A stretch of 64,000 nucleotides of DNA from Leptodactylus fallax (taxonomy: Eukaryota; Chordata; Amphibia; Anura; Leptodactylidae), in the NCBI GenBank assembly GCA_947044405.1, contig CAMRHE010000324.1:124001-188000 (forward strand), read 5' to 3'. The notes under the pieces were generated by a model. That model made no database searches and was not told where the DNA came from. It saw nothing but the letters and a program-made list of their open reading frames with translations. Shown in pieces: positions 45,476 to 58,674 of the stretch. Each line of letters begins with the position of its first letter. Within the stretch, counting starts at the first letter, position 1. The position numbers and the translations under genes were made by a program.

Positions 45476-47196
45476 TATGCTAATATAACATCAACACTGC
45501 AACCTCTCCACCCACCACTCATGAGAGAGGTTACAGAGACCATATGATCCTGATCTTCTGTTCTTCTATCTCGTGTTACATGTGGCACTGGTAATTTTAA
45601 GATCACAAAAGTCTTTGTTGGAAACCAAAGCTTTTGGAAATGTTAGGTCAAAATTGACCTGGTTTACTCATCTCTATCAGCTACACATGTAAATCAGTTC
45701 TTCACTATAGCTTGCTTTTTCCATGTTGAATAAGCCTAATTTTTTTTTAGAATCTAATTGTAAGACACACATCCCATTTAACAATCCACCTTTGGACTCT
45801 CTCTATCTCCCCTATATTCTATATTAGAGATCTGCTAACTTCCCTGTCTTAGAACTGCAGATGCATATCTATAGCTTATAATCGAATATATTTGCATCAT
45901 CTGTTTTCTAGAAAATAAATGTTGCCCATTATTATGCCATATGCTCTCATTAGGCTGATTTAGTGATATGCTTATTTAGGAAATAAGGCTTACATTTCTG
46001 TTTTCTTTACTATGATGAATAAATGACACACATTATTAATCCCATGGTATTCACATGCTTTTGGATGTAAATTAGCTTCATTGAAACTTCTTTGTATCAC
46101 CCAGTTTTCTATTTACAAATGTTATGCATCAAAAGCCTGCAAGCTCTTAATGGTATTGAAAAAAAAGGTATTCTGGTTGATAAACTGAACAATCAAATGT
46201 ATTCCACAGAAAAACAGTAGTGGAAGAAGTCCAGAGTGAGCATTGCTTTTAAGCCTGAAATTTACAGTATCTTAGAGCAGGTCCCATCCATGTAAGAAGC
46301 AAGTTGTTGAAAAATGCTTGCATAGAAGACTTCTCAAGTCTGTTTTATCTTTTACATGTGCCAGAACTATAGTCACTTGCTATGCTGAGGGTAATTGTTT
46401 ACACAACTAGTTGCATAAATATATACTAGGAGCAACATCCATTCATAAATTGAAGGTGCTAATGGTAGAAATTCTGAAACGTGCAGGTTCTCTGTATTTT
46501 CTGCAGAAATATTATATAATACATGCGTATTGAAATCTGAGCTTTCAGGTATCAAAAGAAAACCATTGAAATACCACTGCCCATGCTTGACCATGGTTTT
46601 AACTGCACCTACAGGTCACTACATGTTATAGTCATGGGCAGCTGGAAACAAAAAAACATGGTCATAGGGTCAAGTTGGGTGTATATCTTTCTAAAGTTGT
46701 TAGATTTACTTTCTGGCTGGACTAACACTTTAAGTTTTAAGAATACTTTGAAATGTATAGTACCTTAAATGGTTTTAGGAATGTAGAGTTACATCTGAGT
46801 AAAATGTACAATGTGAGACCTGAAAGTCTAACAAGTACAAAATACAGATTGACTGACTATGTTCTTGCAAAGGTACAGTACATACCATAGTTTACTCATA
46901 TACATACATATATATATATATATTGTATACACACATTTTTTATACTAAGGTTTGTGATAAAAATTAAAATTTTACCTTAGGATATCCTGCATAAGAAATA
47001 TCTGTAACATCAGTGCAGCATACTGTTAATGACAGGAACAATGGCTGCAGAACCATGGACACTCATTCCATAAGCACAAAAATATTCAGAATTCCCTCAC
47101 TTTTTGAGGAAGCCAAAACTATCTGTGAAATCCATAGAATTTTTTAAAGGTTTTTTACTTAATTATAACTTTTGACTCTTTAATAAAGTCCTTAAG
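45476..47196. other. Anonymous AT-rich DNA
   Basis: I looked for domains on both strands and found none; the 60-73 codon frames at 46373-46768 are without motif. A short (TA)n lies near 46910-46922. This is the longest stretch in the window with no recognisable repeat, so it could be old unique sequence. Confidence 0.4.
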
Positions 47197-47199
47197 CAC

Positions 47200-47707
47200 T
47201 TAACGGGGTATTCACCAAAACATAATCATTTTTAAATTTTTCAATAATTAAAAGTTAAATATTTTTGCAAATATAAGTAATCAAACATTTTGAAGTTTTA
47301 AAGATTTTCTCTAACTATCTTAGTGGTCACAGTCTCTTGTCTTGATTGGTTGCCAATGGATACGACCATGAATGCAGGACCTTTCTAAGGTCAGAAAATC
47401 AGCTATGATTTCCTTATTGTGACAGGGATATATTCTGATACATGTGTCCCTGTCCCTGCCTGATAACCCAGCTATAATAAGAAAATCATGGCTGGGATTC
47501 TGCCAAGTCCCAGACCATAGAAAGTTTCTGCATTTGTGGTCATATCCATTGGCAACCAATCAAGACAATAGATTGTCACCACTAAGATGGTTAGAGAAAA
47601 TCTTTAAAACTCTACAGAATTATTAACTACTTATATTTGCAAAAATGTTTAACTTTTAATTATCTACAAATATAGATATGGTCATGTTCATGGGAATACC
47701 CCTTTAA
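47200..47707. mobile_element. Palindromic TTAA MITE, 508 bp with flanks
   Basis: TTAA at 47200-47203 and 47704-47707. ACGGGGTATTCAC at left faces GGGAATACCCCT at right, and the arms pair along their length: TCTTGATTGGTTGCCAATGG with CCATTGGCAACCAATCAAGA is a 20-bp perfect complement. No coding capacity. Confidence 0.85.
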
Positions 47708-47710
47708 GTG

Positions 47711-48247
47711 TTTGTGTTTTTTGTTTTTTTCATTACTGCATTATGAAAGCCATAACTTTCTTATTTTTCTATTGGTGTAGCTTGTTTTTTGCAGATTCAG
47801 TTGTATTTTTCAGTGACATAATTTCAGACTGGCAATAATTTGAATACATGTAATAAACTCTTTCTGAAAAACACTAATTTCTAGGTTTTTTTTTAACATT
47901 TAATATTTTGCACAGCATAAATAACTCATTACCTTTATTATGTGGGTTACTATGGTTTCTGACATATCACTCTACTTTTTTCTATGTTCTACTAATTTTG
48001 CACAATAATAACCTTGTGAACCTGGAATCTAAGGAGTTAACCACCCAAAATTATTATAATAATTATTTCTGATCCCAGGCACTGCAGCAAAGTGCCATCT
48101 GAACAGTACAAAGGCTAAAGAAACGCTAAAAAAATAATCAAAGTGCTAATAGTTTATTTTTTTTAATTAACAAAATTAAGTAAATGAACTAAAGAGTAAT
48201 CTAAATCAAATCATTATTTGGTGTGAAAACCAGGAGCCCTGGAAGGG
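47711..48247. other. Fragment of a dispersed repeat and AT-rich DNA
   Basis: 47745-47790 (GCCATAACTTTCTTATTTTTC, GCTTGTTTTTTGCAG) resembles 61025-61080, a repeat with CATAACTTTTTCATTTTTC. The rest is unassigned. Confidence 0.45.
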
Positions 48248-48327
48248 ATGTTATGGCCCTCACAGAGCCCTGATCTTAACATTATTGAGTCTGTCTGTCA
48301 TTATATGAAGACAAAGGGTGATTTGAT
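48248..48327 (+). pseudogene. Tc1/mariner DDE fragment
   Basis: In-frame WPSQSPDLNIIESV followed by HYMKTKG, the region around the third catalytic residue (Glu) of Tc1-like transposases. About 80 bp; nothing else of that transposase is recognised nearby. Confidence 0.65.
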
Positions 48328-49702
48328 ATTGATTTGATATAGATTTCTTTTGTTAATTCTCTTAATTTTGTTAATAAAGAAAAATAATCTGTTAACCCTT
48401 TTACTATTCTTACTTTGCAGCATTCAACATTTGCCTGAAACTTTTGCACAGTGAAATGTTTGTCATTTTGCTCTATTAGGGCATAGTTCCTGTGGATTTC
48501 CCTGTGTCTTCCCTTATCAATACTCCTGGCAGGACACGCCTAGATATGTGTATTACAAGTTAAGATGCTTTTTAAACGCAATATGGATTTGTGACAAGTT
48601 ATAGCAAAAAGTGTTAACTGTGCCATTTCTGTCTATGTGTTACCACCCAAAAGTGTGTTTGTTCGGGAATGTTCTGATATTGTGCTGATATTGTGCTAGT
48701 TTGAATTGGATTGTGAATTGCATTGTGTGGACATATGCATATTTTGTATGAGATTTCTTATTTGTATTTGCATCTGCATAGTTAATTCCCCGCGTCACAA
48801 TATGGACTTACAGAAGTTTTTAGGAAGCAAAAAAAAGCACTTTAACAATATAATTTTTATTCTAATGTATATAATGGAATTGAATCAATACTAGACAAAA
48901 AAAAAAATAGATAATAGAATGTAATACCAAAACAACAATGGGAAACAAAATCCCTCGCAGATTGTGTAAAAGTTGGGGCTGATGTCCTATTTATTTGTAG
49001 CAAATGACTTCAAGAATGAGGTGTTTGATTACAAATTGAATTCTTTCTTCAAAGGGGATTTCCAGGACTTTGATATTGATGACTGATCCTATTAGATAGG
49101 TGAGGGTCAGACACCAGGCACCAACCACCATCACTTTCTCTTTGTTTTCTATCATTAGAAAGGTAATTAATTTATACAAAATAAGCACTTTCAATTTATA
49201 CCTTATTTTACATGTATACTAATAACATTTCATAATTGAATCTGTTTCCTTCCCCTTTAATTTTCACCTACTATCCTGCCCCCTCCCTTCTCAGATTGTG
49301 GATTTGCCTAGAACCTGGTTTATTTCCTTCGTACTTAAACACATTAAAAATAGAATTAATTTTGTGGTGGGGAAAAAAAAATCATATCGTTTAGCCCTAT
49401 TTTTTTGTAACTAAAGAGTATAAACTTCTGTTTATTTTTTGCATGTTATTTCTGTCCAAGCATTATCAGTCTCCTTATTTTTGCACTAAAATTAACAATT
49501 GGCAGTACTGATATTGTATTTTTTGCAGCTACAAGTATCATACTGTTTGTCAAGGGCCTGGCCATGGGCTTCTTGCCTTCCCTTATTAATCCTACCTCTA
49601 AGTTTGACTCTAGCAGTACCACCACAACCATGGCTACAAGTACTGGAGTGCTTTCTCTTCTGAAAGAAAAATGGTGGAAATGATGGAATAGAAAGGCCAC
49701 TG

Positions 49703-49752
<50 letters not shown>

Positions 49753-50343
49753 GGGTGGCAAAGGGGAAGAAATGCATGGAAGTTCATTGCCATCCTTGGC
49801 TTTTACCAGACATTTTTTTATTCAGGCAATTTATGCAACAAAAACACAGATTTATGAGTGTAGAGTATATAACTTCACTTGTTTTTTGCTGTTTTTTGGT
49901 GTTTGGCATAGAAAAAATAGGCCAAAGTTTATATCTGATACAACAAAACTCAGTCTACTACAGAGTTACTTGTGTACTGTATAGAACTCCACTGGATATT
50001 GGCATATGGCATGGAAAAAAATTAAATTAAGCCATATGTGTACAAAAAGAATGTAGTGCAGTATGCTTAAATTGTCTTTTCTTGGTTTGGGGCACAGTAA
50101 ACATTGATTTTGAATATTTTGATTCTGACAGTTGTGTTTGATATAGATTCATGTAGCTGAAACGAATCCTGAGAGGTTCGCCCATCTCTAATCGCCCCCA
50201 TTCTTGGCAGTTAGTATGAGCTGTTTGTGCTGATGTGCGTTTTCCAAACATAGCGCTGTGCATTAAGACCAAACATCTCCATTTTGATTGTTTCAGAAAT
50301 TTTGTGATTTGTTTGGATGCAGCTTTACTACAGCTTTATTAAA
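48328..50343. other. Anonymous AT-rich DNA with (TA)n at 49707-49749
   Basis: No domain found. The 115-codon minus frame at 49446-49793 begins inside the (TA)n tract and has no motif. A stretch at about 50155-50190 (AGGTTCGCCCATCTCTAATCG) resembles the end of a TAGAGAT hAT element, but only some 30 bp are there. Confidence 0.4.
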
Positions 50344-50738
50344 CTTAAAGAGGACCTTTCACAACCTTCATAAATGAAAGTTCTTAGCACCTGCTAATAG
50401 GCGCAGGTCCACTGATTCCAGAGCAGTTGGAATTGTTTTTCTAGTTTTCACTGTCCCCAAACAATAAGCGCAGTTAGTTTTGATGTCTGAGGTGCTATTG
50501 AAGCTCTATAATGTCAGAAGGGAAGTGTCAGGCAGAGAGACATGATTCAGAGCTCCAATCAGAGGCAGCCAGTGTCAGAGCTCAGAATCGCACCCCTTGT
50601 CAGTAATAAGTGCATTGATTGCTCAGGCTCAGTGGGAGCTAGAGAAAAAATTCCAAGTGTGCCAGAATCAGTGGAGCAGCAACTATTAAATGACGCATAG
50701 AGCTGGACTTCTTGGAGGTGCTGAAAGGTACATTTTAA
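50344..50738. mobile_element. TTAA MITE, AGAGGACCTTTCAC family
   Basis: TTAA flanks at 50344-50347 and 50735-50738. Left end AGAGGACCTTTCAC faces GCTGAAAGGTACATTT at the right. Non-coding. Confidence 0.8.
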
Positions 50739-51060
50739 GTTGTACTGCCATGACACTTTCTCCTGGCAACCCTTGAAAACAAGCCATGCTTGTTCACTTT
50801 TGTTCTAATTGTGCTGTCTTGGACTTGCACATTTAACATGCTAACTGAGGCCCGTAGAGTCATAGATGTACTGTAGCTGTTTAGTCTTTTGTATCTTCTG
50901 AGCATTGTACGGTCTGATCTTGGGGTTAATTTGGTGCGAATTCTACACCAGGAAGATTCAATGTTTTCCACTTGTGAATAATCTTTATCAATGTAGAATG
51001 ATGAACTCAGAATAGTTCAGAAATAGCATTATAACTCTCTTCAGATTTATGGGCAGTAAC
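50739..51060 (-). pseudogene. Tc1-like transposase N-terminal relic
   Basis: Minus-strand codons give PRSDRTMLRRYKR, MTLRASVSMLNVQVQDSTI and KHGLFSRVARRK, the linker and second DNA-binding subdomain of Tc1-type transposases. The catalytic domain is gone; the downstream border is the TTAA MITE at 50344-50738. Confidence 0.7.
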
Positions 51061-52228
51061 AATTGGGTTAACACATTCCTAAATAGTACAGACCAGCAAA
51101 CTGCCAAAATGTCTGCTATTATAGAGGTGGTTATATTTGGTGATTATCAAATAATCAAGGACATTTGATTAGCAGCCCCTGGCTGCTACTTTCCGTCAAT
51201 GTAAATACCTATGTACCGTTTTTGAAATCTCTAGTAGTTACAGAAATTTACTTCTTCTTAGTGTTATGAACAGGATTCTAACATCTATTATATTTAAAAG
51301 TGTACTGTTCATTATTTTAATAGAAAGAAATAAAGCTGATTGTATTTCCCTAGTACAAAAATTCTGAATATACTGGTAGAATCATCTCTGAACATAAACA
51401 CAGATGGTGTTTGTGTTCATGCAATTAAGCTAATGATCCATATGAGAAACAGTGCAAATTTCACTGCCTGTACAGACTGTGTTTTACAATAAAAAGCATG
51501 TGCTAAATTAGAAAGTGTACTGTACAGTTCTATAAATAAATGTATGCATAATCATAGGATTATTCTGTAATGTATTTTGCAATTTTAAATGGTTTTACTC
51601 AAATATACTCTCCTGTTTACTCTTTTCATTACATATGGAGATATACAGTACAACTGCACACCAGGTAGTTAGATGGCCTTCTAAGCTGCCCAACTTCCTG
51701 TGAGTATAATGCATGGGCATTATTGATTATAATACACAGTAAGATACAGATGTGTCCAAATTTAACTGAACTTCTGTTTGGTTAACCAATGTAATTTCAC
51801 ATGACATCATTTCAACACATAATAACAACATTCTAACAAAATGCTTGAAAGGCTGTAATTCACACCATCCTACACATCCTATATAGACACATATAGAATA
51901 GTTAGCATATCCTCATGTCTTGCAAGTTTATGTTATTTTTAGAAACGTTGCTTAACTTGTGATACACATATTTGAATATGCCCAGCCAAAAGGAAAGTTA
52001 AGGAAGGACACATTTTTTTGCTGGACGTTAGATGGTTGCCTTAACAACATGATCACCCAGTGCACAGTTGCATCACTGACAGACTTTGGGCCCACTCAGG
52101 CACCAAGGCCTGAATATGACTGCTGCTACTGAAACCTCTTTAGCTGCATCCATGGTTATGTGCAAGCTACCTCAGTAAAATAATTAGAGAGAAAATTGAT
52201 TTGCCTGTATGGGATTTTCATAAGTTTG
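51061..52228. other. Anonymous AT-rich DNA
   Basis: No coding domain. 51900-52010 resembles 22400-22510 (see that entry). Otherwise nothing recognised. Confidence 0.4.
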
Positions 52229-53127
52229 CTTAACCACTTCCGGACCGCCCATAGACTATATACGTCGGGAAGGTGGTTGCCTAGTTCTGCAAACGGAGAG
52301 CTGGCTTTAACTTCAGCCAGATCTCCCAGAGAGAAGACAGGGAAGGTTTATTACCTTTCCTGCCTTCCTGATCGCTGTGTATACAGCGCTCAATGCACGC
52401 TGTATACAGTGCTATGGGCGCCGCCATCTTGCGACTCCCCTCTGACCTGGCGGTCACGTGATCCGCTGGGATCAGAGTGTGTTAGAGCTGCTGGGTCCTA
52501 CAGGACCCAGATCAGCTCTATAATAATGTACAAGTAACGTGCAGGAGGCTGTATTCCTCCTGCAACTGGGGCTAAATGTACCAGCCCCAGTTACAGAGGA
52601 AATCTGCCTCTCCAACAAAAAAAACAGTGATCAGATGTCCCCAAAGGTCTATTATGACCTTATGGGGACACAATGTAAAAAAAAAAAATTAATACAAAAG
52701 TTAAAAAAAAATGTAAATAAAATAAAATAATACACCAATAAAACGCCCTTGTTAAAGGTTATAGCCCCACACCGACAAAACTATACAAAATAAAAATTAC
52801 CGTAACGGTGACTAAAAGCTATTTTATAAAAATTTTTTAGTAGCACTTTCTGTTATTAAATAAGAAAAAAATGAAAAGTGAAAAACAGACCTGTTTTCCC
52901 TCCTCTTTTCTTTATATTTTCCAGGATATAAAAAAAAAATTAAAACACATGCAAAAATAAAAACAACATAAAAATAAAGCCCTATGTGTCACTGAAAAAA
53001 GACGCAGAAATTAGTTGAATAACGCAAGTGATAAAAATGTTATAGCCCTCCAAAACCGCACATACAAAAAACTTGAAAATGTGCCTGGTCTGGTAGGGGG
53101 GTAAAGCATCTGGTACGGAAGTGGTAA
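52229..53127. mobile_element. MITE-like element with TTAACCACTTCCG ends
   Basis: Left end TTAACCACTTCCGGACC and right end GGTACGGAAGTGGTAA are inverted copies. The left part is GC-rich with short hairpins (CTGTATACAGCGC...GCACGCTGTATACAG; GGTCCTACAGGACC), the right part is AT-rich. No transposase. TTAA target is possible but the right flank has decayed. Confidence 0.72.
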
Positions 53128-53860
53128 AATATCTTTGCACTCACCCAATGTAAATATATGGTGGAAGGGTGCAAGGAGAATATTGGTTCAGGAGCTTAGC
53201 TTAGCCCATGCCATACTGCATTGGTGTTGGCTGTATTGCAGCACCAGCTGGCAAATGGAGGCATTAAAATGGGGGGGCAGCCTTTGGTTGTCATGACAAC
53301 CAGGAACCTATGGAGTGCTTCCAAGCTCTACAAGTTTCCCAAGCATTTTATTGACTTTGGAAACTTGTAAAACAACAGTTAATAGTACAATATAATGCAG
53401 TACAGGAGTATTGCATTATATTGTATGAGAAGCTAAAAAAAACAAGTAAAAAAAAAAGAAAAGAAAAACGGAAATTACCCTGTTTTGCTATTTTAAATAT
53501 AAAAATGAAATATAGAAACAAAACAAAAAAAAACACATTATTTGTACAGATGGGAGAACTTCTCAAAATTTGTTTGCTTTCGGGTTCAGGTGTCTTGGGT
53601 CCCCTCTTTGTTTCAGGTTGAACAAGTTCGGTATGAACCACACTTTAAATTAAAACAATACTCTTAGGGCTCCTAGGAACCTATCTATCCAATTTGTAGC
53701 TCTCCAAGGCTACACAGCCGAAGTTAAGACAAAGTGAATTTGACAAGAATGTTTATATAGAAACGAATAGTAAACAGAAGATACTAACTCTGAGTTTAAC
53801 CATACAATGCACTGACACTCACTTTTACGCATTTAACATTTAAACCGCTTCAAAAATTAC
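53128..53860. other. Unassigned DNA
   Basis: A-rich runs near 53430-53540; no domain or terminal repeat recognised. Confidence 0.4.
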
Positions 53861-54052
53861 CCAGGCTGCAGGACATGTCTAACTGAGTGATTGCAGTGGT
53901 GGTAGGCACTAGGCAGTTGGGGCAACATGTGTGGCAGTGCGGCAGGGCATCATATGATTGACCAGGCTGCAGGACATGACTGTCTGAGTGGTGGCAGTGG
54001 TGGTACTGATAATTGTGGCAGTGGTGGTAGGCACTATGTAGGTGTGGCAACA
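53861..54052 (-). repeat. Minisatellite, 3' region of hAT relic D (left part)
   Basis: Two copies of a 101-bp unit starting CCAGGCTGCAGGACATG (53861 and 53962). The array is cut by the Tc1 at 54055 and resumes at 63509. It is the reverse complement of the unit at 32636-32940. Confidence 0.85.
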
Positions 54053-54267
54053 TACAACCCCAATTCTAATGAAGTTGGGACGTTGTGTAAAACATAAATA
54101 AAAACAGAATATGATTATTTACTAATCCTTTTCAACGTATATTCATTTGAATACACTACAAAGACGGTCAAACGGATAAACTTTATTTGTTTTTTGCAAA
54201 TATTCATTCATTTTGAATTTGATGCCTGCAACATGTTCCAAAAAATGCTGGGACAGGGGCATGTTTA

Positions 54268-55061
54268 CTACTGTGTTACATCAGTTTTCCTTTTAAAAAC
54301 ACTCAATAAGCATTTGGGAACTGAGGACACGTATTGTTGAAGGTTTATAGGTGGAATTCTTTTCCATTCTTGCTTGATGTACAACTTCAGTTGCTCAACA
54401 GTCCGGGGTCTCCGTTGTCGTATTTTGTGCTTCATAATGCGCCACACATTTTCAGTGGGAGACAGGTCTGGACTGCAGGCAGGCCAGTCTAGTACCCACA
54501 CTCTTTTACTATGAAGCCATGCTGTTGTAACATGTGCAGAATGTGGCTTGGCATTGTCTTGCTGAAATAAGCATGGACGTCCCTGAAAAAGACATTGCTT
54601 GGATGGCAGCATATGGTGCTCCAAAACCTGTATGTACATTTCAGCAATAATGGCGCCTTCACAGATGTGCAAGTTACCCATGACATGGGCACTAACACAC
54701 CCCCATACCATCAGAGATGCTGGCTTTTCAACTTTGCGCTGATAACAATCCGGACAGTCCTTTTCCTATTTGTCCCAGAGGACACGATGTCCATGATTTC
54801 CTAAAACACTTTGAAATGTGGACTGGTCAGACCACAGGACACTTTTCAACTTTGCGTCAGTCCATCTCAGATGAGCTCGGGCCCAGAGAAGCCAGCGGCG
54901 TTTCTGGGTATTGTTGATACTGCATGGTAGAGTTTTAAATTGATGTAGCGACGAACTGTGTTCACTGACAATGGTTTTCTGAAGTGTTCCTGAGCCCATG
55001 TGGTAATATCCATTACAGAATGATGTCTGTTTTTAATGCAGCGCTGCCTGAGGGATCGAAG
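54268..55061 (-). pseudogene. Tc1 transposase, C-terminal catalytic part
   Basis: 55061-54870 encodes the linker region with HSVMDITTWAQEHF. Further on come RRWLLWARAHLRWTDAKLK and VLWSDQSTFQ (first Asp). A 147-codon frame (54711-54268) holds QQDNAKPHSAH (second Asp), SPDLSPTENVW (Glu) and the C-terminal WKRIPPINLQQYV. All three catalytic acids remain. The N-terminus is at 63122-63330. Confidence 0.88.
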
Positions 55062-56142
55062 GTCACGGGTAGAGATCAGCGAATCAAATCTGCAGAAGTG
55101 GAATTCAATCAGAATTTCAGGAAATCTTCGATTCATCATGATTCCGGATTTCCTCATGCTTCAATGCATCGAATCGCATTTTTTTATAAAATGGTCGCCG
55201 CACGTTAGGATAAAGGGGAAGGGACTCTGGGAGCACAGGATCACCCACAATGCGTGCAGCTAATCAGCAGCCAGCAGGACCTGTGATGTCACAGCCTTAT
55301 AAAAACCCTCGGCCATTTTAGGTACAGTCATTCCACATCGCTCTTACTGCAGGGAAAGACGTCGGCAGGAGCTAGGGAAAGACTTAGAAAACATATAGAA
55401 GTTCAGGGAAAGAGGCTGAGCCTTAGAACTGTAGGGAAAGGAAAGGGAGGAATTGAGAAAATAATTTGGGGTGGTTGCAGGGTCATTTACAGCAAGAATT
55501 TGCAGCATAATTCACATTGCAGCACTCACTGCCGTTATACTGCTGCTCATTACTCATATTCAAGGTGGAACACAAGCCTTTTGCAGTGCAGTACAGCAAA
55601 AAACAGTGAATTAATATCTGCACGTATCTGTAAAAAAAGCCTTTTTAAAGGCGTTTATTATAAGGGGCTTATTCACTGTTCTTGCAAAGCATAACATTAT
55701 TCAATACTAATGTGCCAAAGAAAACTGAATTATCATCCAATAATATCTGTACTTATCTGTCATAAACACCTTTAACGTTGGGAAAGACATAACGAGCATA
55801 TTCGCCATTTTGTTTCCAGTATAAAATTGCAGGCCATTTTTAAAAACAGGATTGTCAATAATAATTCAATAATTCTTAGCGGTTATCATCACTTATTTAA
55901 AGGTGTTTATTAGTGTGTAAACCCATAAGGAGGACCATATTCGCCATTTTGTTACCAGGATAAAGTTGCTGGTCAATAGTATTGTCAATAATTCTGAGCC
56001 ACAAATTTCTGCCTTTATCACGCTTTTTTTTATTGGTGTTCAATAGTGGGTGAACAAATAAGGGGTATATTTGCCGTTCTCTTCAAAGTAGAAAATAACA
56101 GGGCTTTTTTCCCTTTGCAATTACGTTTTTTCCTCGAACAGT

Positions 56143-56985
56143 ATGTCAAACAGAGAAGTGAGAGGCCATGCACAGGGGAGGGATGCAGGCCTAAATGTTT
56201 CTGGCGCAGGCACAGGTTGCAGCAGAGTAAGGGGTCGTGGCAGCAGGGGTCAGTTACAGAGGCCTGAGCTCCCAGTGTCAAGTAGCGGTCGTGTCTTGAT
56301 CAGCAACCCAACGGTTGTAGACTGGTTGACTCAGTCATCCAATTCATCCCAAGTCACATCAGACACCCCCAGCCAAGAGTCGGTGGGTTCGTCAGACACA
56401 ACCCTTAGTTGGCATGGCCCGGCAGCAGGCCCTGTGCCCTCACCTGTCCTCAACCTGCCTCTGTCCTTTTCTGTTCCCTCAGCTAGAGAACTACTCTATG
56501 CTGTGGGCTCAGATCCACTGTACAGTGAGAAGGAGGTACTACAGTACTGCGCAGTCAAGATGTGGAGGAGACATCCGCCACTTCCTGTGGTAGGCAGGCA
56601 AGTAGTGATGAGGAGAGGGATCTGGTGTTGAGGAGGACATCAGTGATCTGCAGACAGTAGTGCATGACGATGATGTACCCGATCGTAATTGGGAGCCGGG
56701 TGATGAAGGGGCCTCATCGTCATCAGGAGAAGAGGGTTGCAGCTTGCGCATGAGGCAGCGGGGGATTCAGCAGGGTGGCAGCAGTGTGAGTTCAGGAGCT
56801 AAACGTTCCCGGGGTAGACCACCTGCTTCGCAGCAGCCTACCTGCCCGGAAAGCAGTGGTGCAGGGTTTCACAGAGGCAGTGGCGGTAGCCGTCAGTTAT
56901 TGTGGCGTGTTGGGGGTAAAATCACCTACTTGACAGTGTGGCAGTTTTTTGTAAAGCCACCGGGGGAGGTGAACATAACCATATG
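56143..56985 (+). pseudogene. N-terminal part of the TAGAGAT-family hAT transposase
   Basis: The frame at 56143-56631 starts MSNREVRGHAQGRD with a Gly/Arg-rich start, then SSSGRVLISNPTVVDWL, a Ser/Thr/Pro-rich stretch and SVPSARELLYAVGSD. After a frameshift, 56660-56985 gives LHDDDVPDRNWEPGDEGAS-type acidic sequence, RSRGRPPASQQP and VWQFFVKPPGEVNITI, which opens the BED zinc finger. The next hAT insertion cuts the finger there, and it resumes at 61727 with SSICGQKVKCGQS. A low-complexity N-terminus before BED is usual for this group; the catalytic domain is missing. Confidence 0.75.
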
Positions 56986-57605
56986 CAGGGTCGGACTGGC
57001 CCACCGGGGAACTGGTGAATCCCCTGGTGGGCCCCGAGCCCAGACTATTAGTCCACATTTTACCAATGTAAATGCATTGGTCAGGGGCCCGATCTGGATG
57101 GTCAGGGGCCCGATCAGGCCCCTGACCAATGCAATTACATTGACAAAATGTGGATTAGTAATGGTCAGGGGCCGGACTTTACTACCATAAAGATGGCCGC
57201 TGCCGGCGGAGCGCAGCGGTGGGAGACTGTCCCTACCTTGTCATGGGCCCGCCTCCTGAAGCCTGCATCCTGATTGACAGCTGCTGGAGCCAATCAAATT
57301 GCAGCGCATTGCTGCACGCATCAATGACGTCATAACGCTGTGCACGGCGGCGGGATTCAGCAGAGGAGCCCAGAACAACAGTGTGAAGGTAAGTACAAGT
57401 TACCACACACACAAAACAACTTTCCCCCCTATTTTGCCCCCAAATCTTTCAGCTTCACTGACCCCTCTGAGAACTACAACACCCAGCAGCTCCAGATGCT
57501 CTGGATCTGTTGAGAGTTGTAGTCCCCCCACCAAAACGAATATTCCATTGTACTGTTATGCTGGTGCCTGCTCTAGGGCTCCAGCATGACAATACCTAAG
57601 TTGCA

Positions 57606-58210
57606 GAAACCGCTGAGGACTTTTCTGTCCGTCACATTCAGTTTGAATATGGCGGACACCGGCGGACCTCATTATAATGGGGTCTGCCGGTGTCTGTGTG
57701 TAACCGCCATGTTAACAGTCCGCCTCTGTCATTCGGGTCCCATGGCGGACCTGTATGACATAGAGCTTGCTGCGGATGTGAACCTAGCATAAGGCTATGG
57801 CTACACTACAACTTCCGTTATGCAACCAAAGATCGCCATGTCGCCTTGGGACTCTTTCACACGATGCATGGAGTGAGGGTCCCAATGCGACTCCATTCAC
57901 TAACATAAGTGAAGGAGTTACAAGGCGACACGATGATCCACATGACGGGAGTCACGGCTTATTCATCAAAAACAATGTTTTCCACCTGCCGGAGTTTTGC
58001 GCCTAATTTATAATGAGGTGCACACATAAATCAGTCGCATCCTCCGGAGTCCGTGCACCTAAACAGAACTCCACACCAGCTTCTTGCTGATGTAGATCTC
58101 TGGGATCATTAACACTAGAAAACTGACGTAAATGATGATAAAATGACAGGGCCAGAAAAGTGGTGAAAAACTCAAAAAGTCTTTTTTTTTTGCAAAAATT
58201 TTCACTTGCG
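57606..58210. other. MITE-like pieces inside the inner hAT
   Basis: 57640-57790 has fold-back blocks (GGCGGACACCGGCGGACC with GGTCTGCCGGTGTC) and ends GCGGATGTGAACCTAGC, a MITE-type terminus. 57794-58130 starts GGCTATGGCTACACT, another terminus-like sequence. No complete element could be bounded. Confidence 0.45.
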
Positions 58211-58259
58211 CAAAATAATTGTTACTTTTTTAATGGCTTGTACATCACTTTTTTTTAGC

Positions 58260-58590
58260 ACACAAGCCATGTTAAATCAGCCCCATTTATTTATTTATTT
58301 ATTTATTTATTCTGCTTACTTGTATAGCGCCATCATATTCCGCAGCACTTTACAGACATTCAGTCATATGTAGATTGTGAGTCCTATATGGGAGAATGAC
58401 TGACAATGTCTGTAAAGCGCTGCGGAATATGATGGCGCTATATAAGTAAGAAAAATAAATAAATAGTATTTACACTGTACAAATAGGATGCATGATGTTA
58501 AAAAAAAAAAAATTTCATGCATCCTATTTAATGTCATGCATCCTATTCATACAGTGTATATACTATGGGGCTGATTTAACACGGCTTATT
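58260..58590. mobile_element. Fold-back MITE nested in a second palindrome
   Basis: Inner hairpin 58285-58467: (ATTT)n, then TATAGCGCCATCATATTCCGC facing GCGGAATATGATGGCGCTATA, with (AAAT)n outside. Outer palindrome: CAAGCCATGTTAAATCAGCC (58264) facing GGGCTGATTTAACACGGCTT (58568). The inner element seems to have inserted into the outer one. Confidence 0.75.
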
Positions 58591-58674
58591 TATTTATATG
58601 GCAGATATAACCTTTTTAACCAACACCCAATACAATATAATTTTGTCAATATGTTGTTAATTTTTTTTTTTTTA

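Noticed and set aside
49446..49793. 115-codon minus-strand frame
   Set aside because: Begins in a (TA)n tract and shows no motif; neighbouring frames are equally open.
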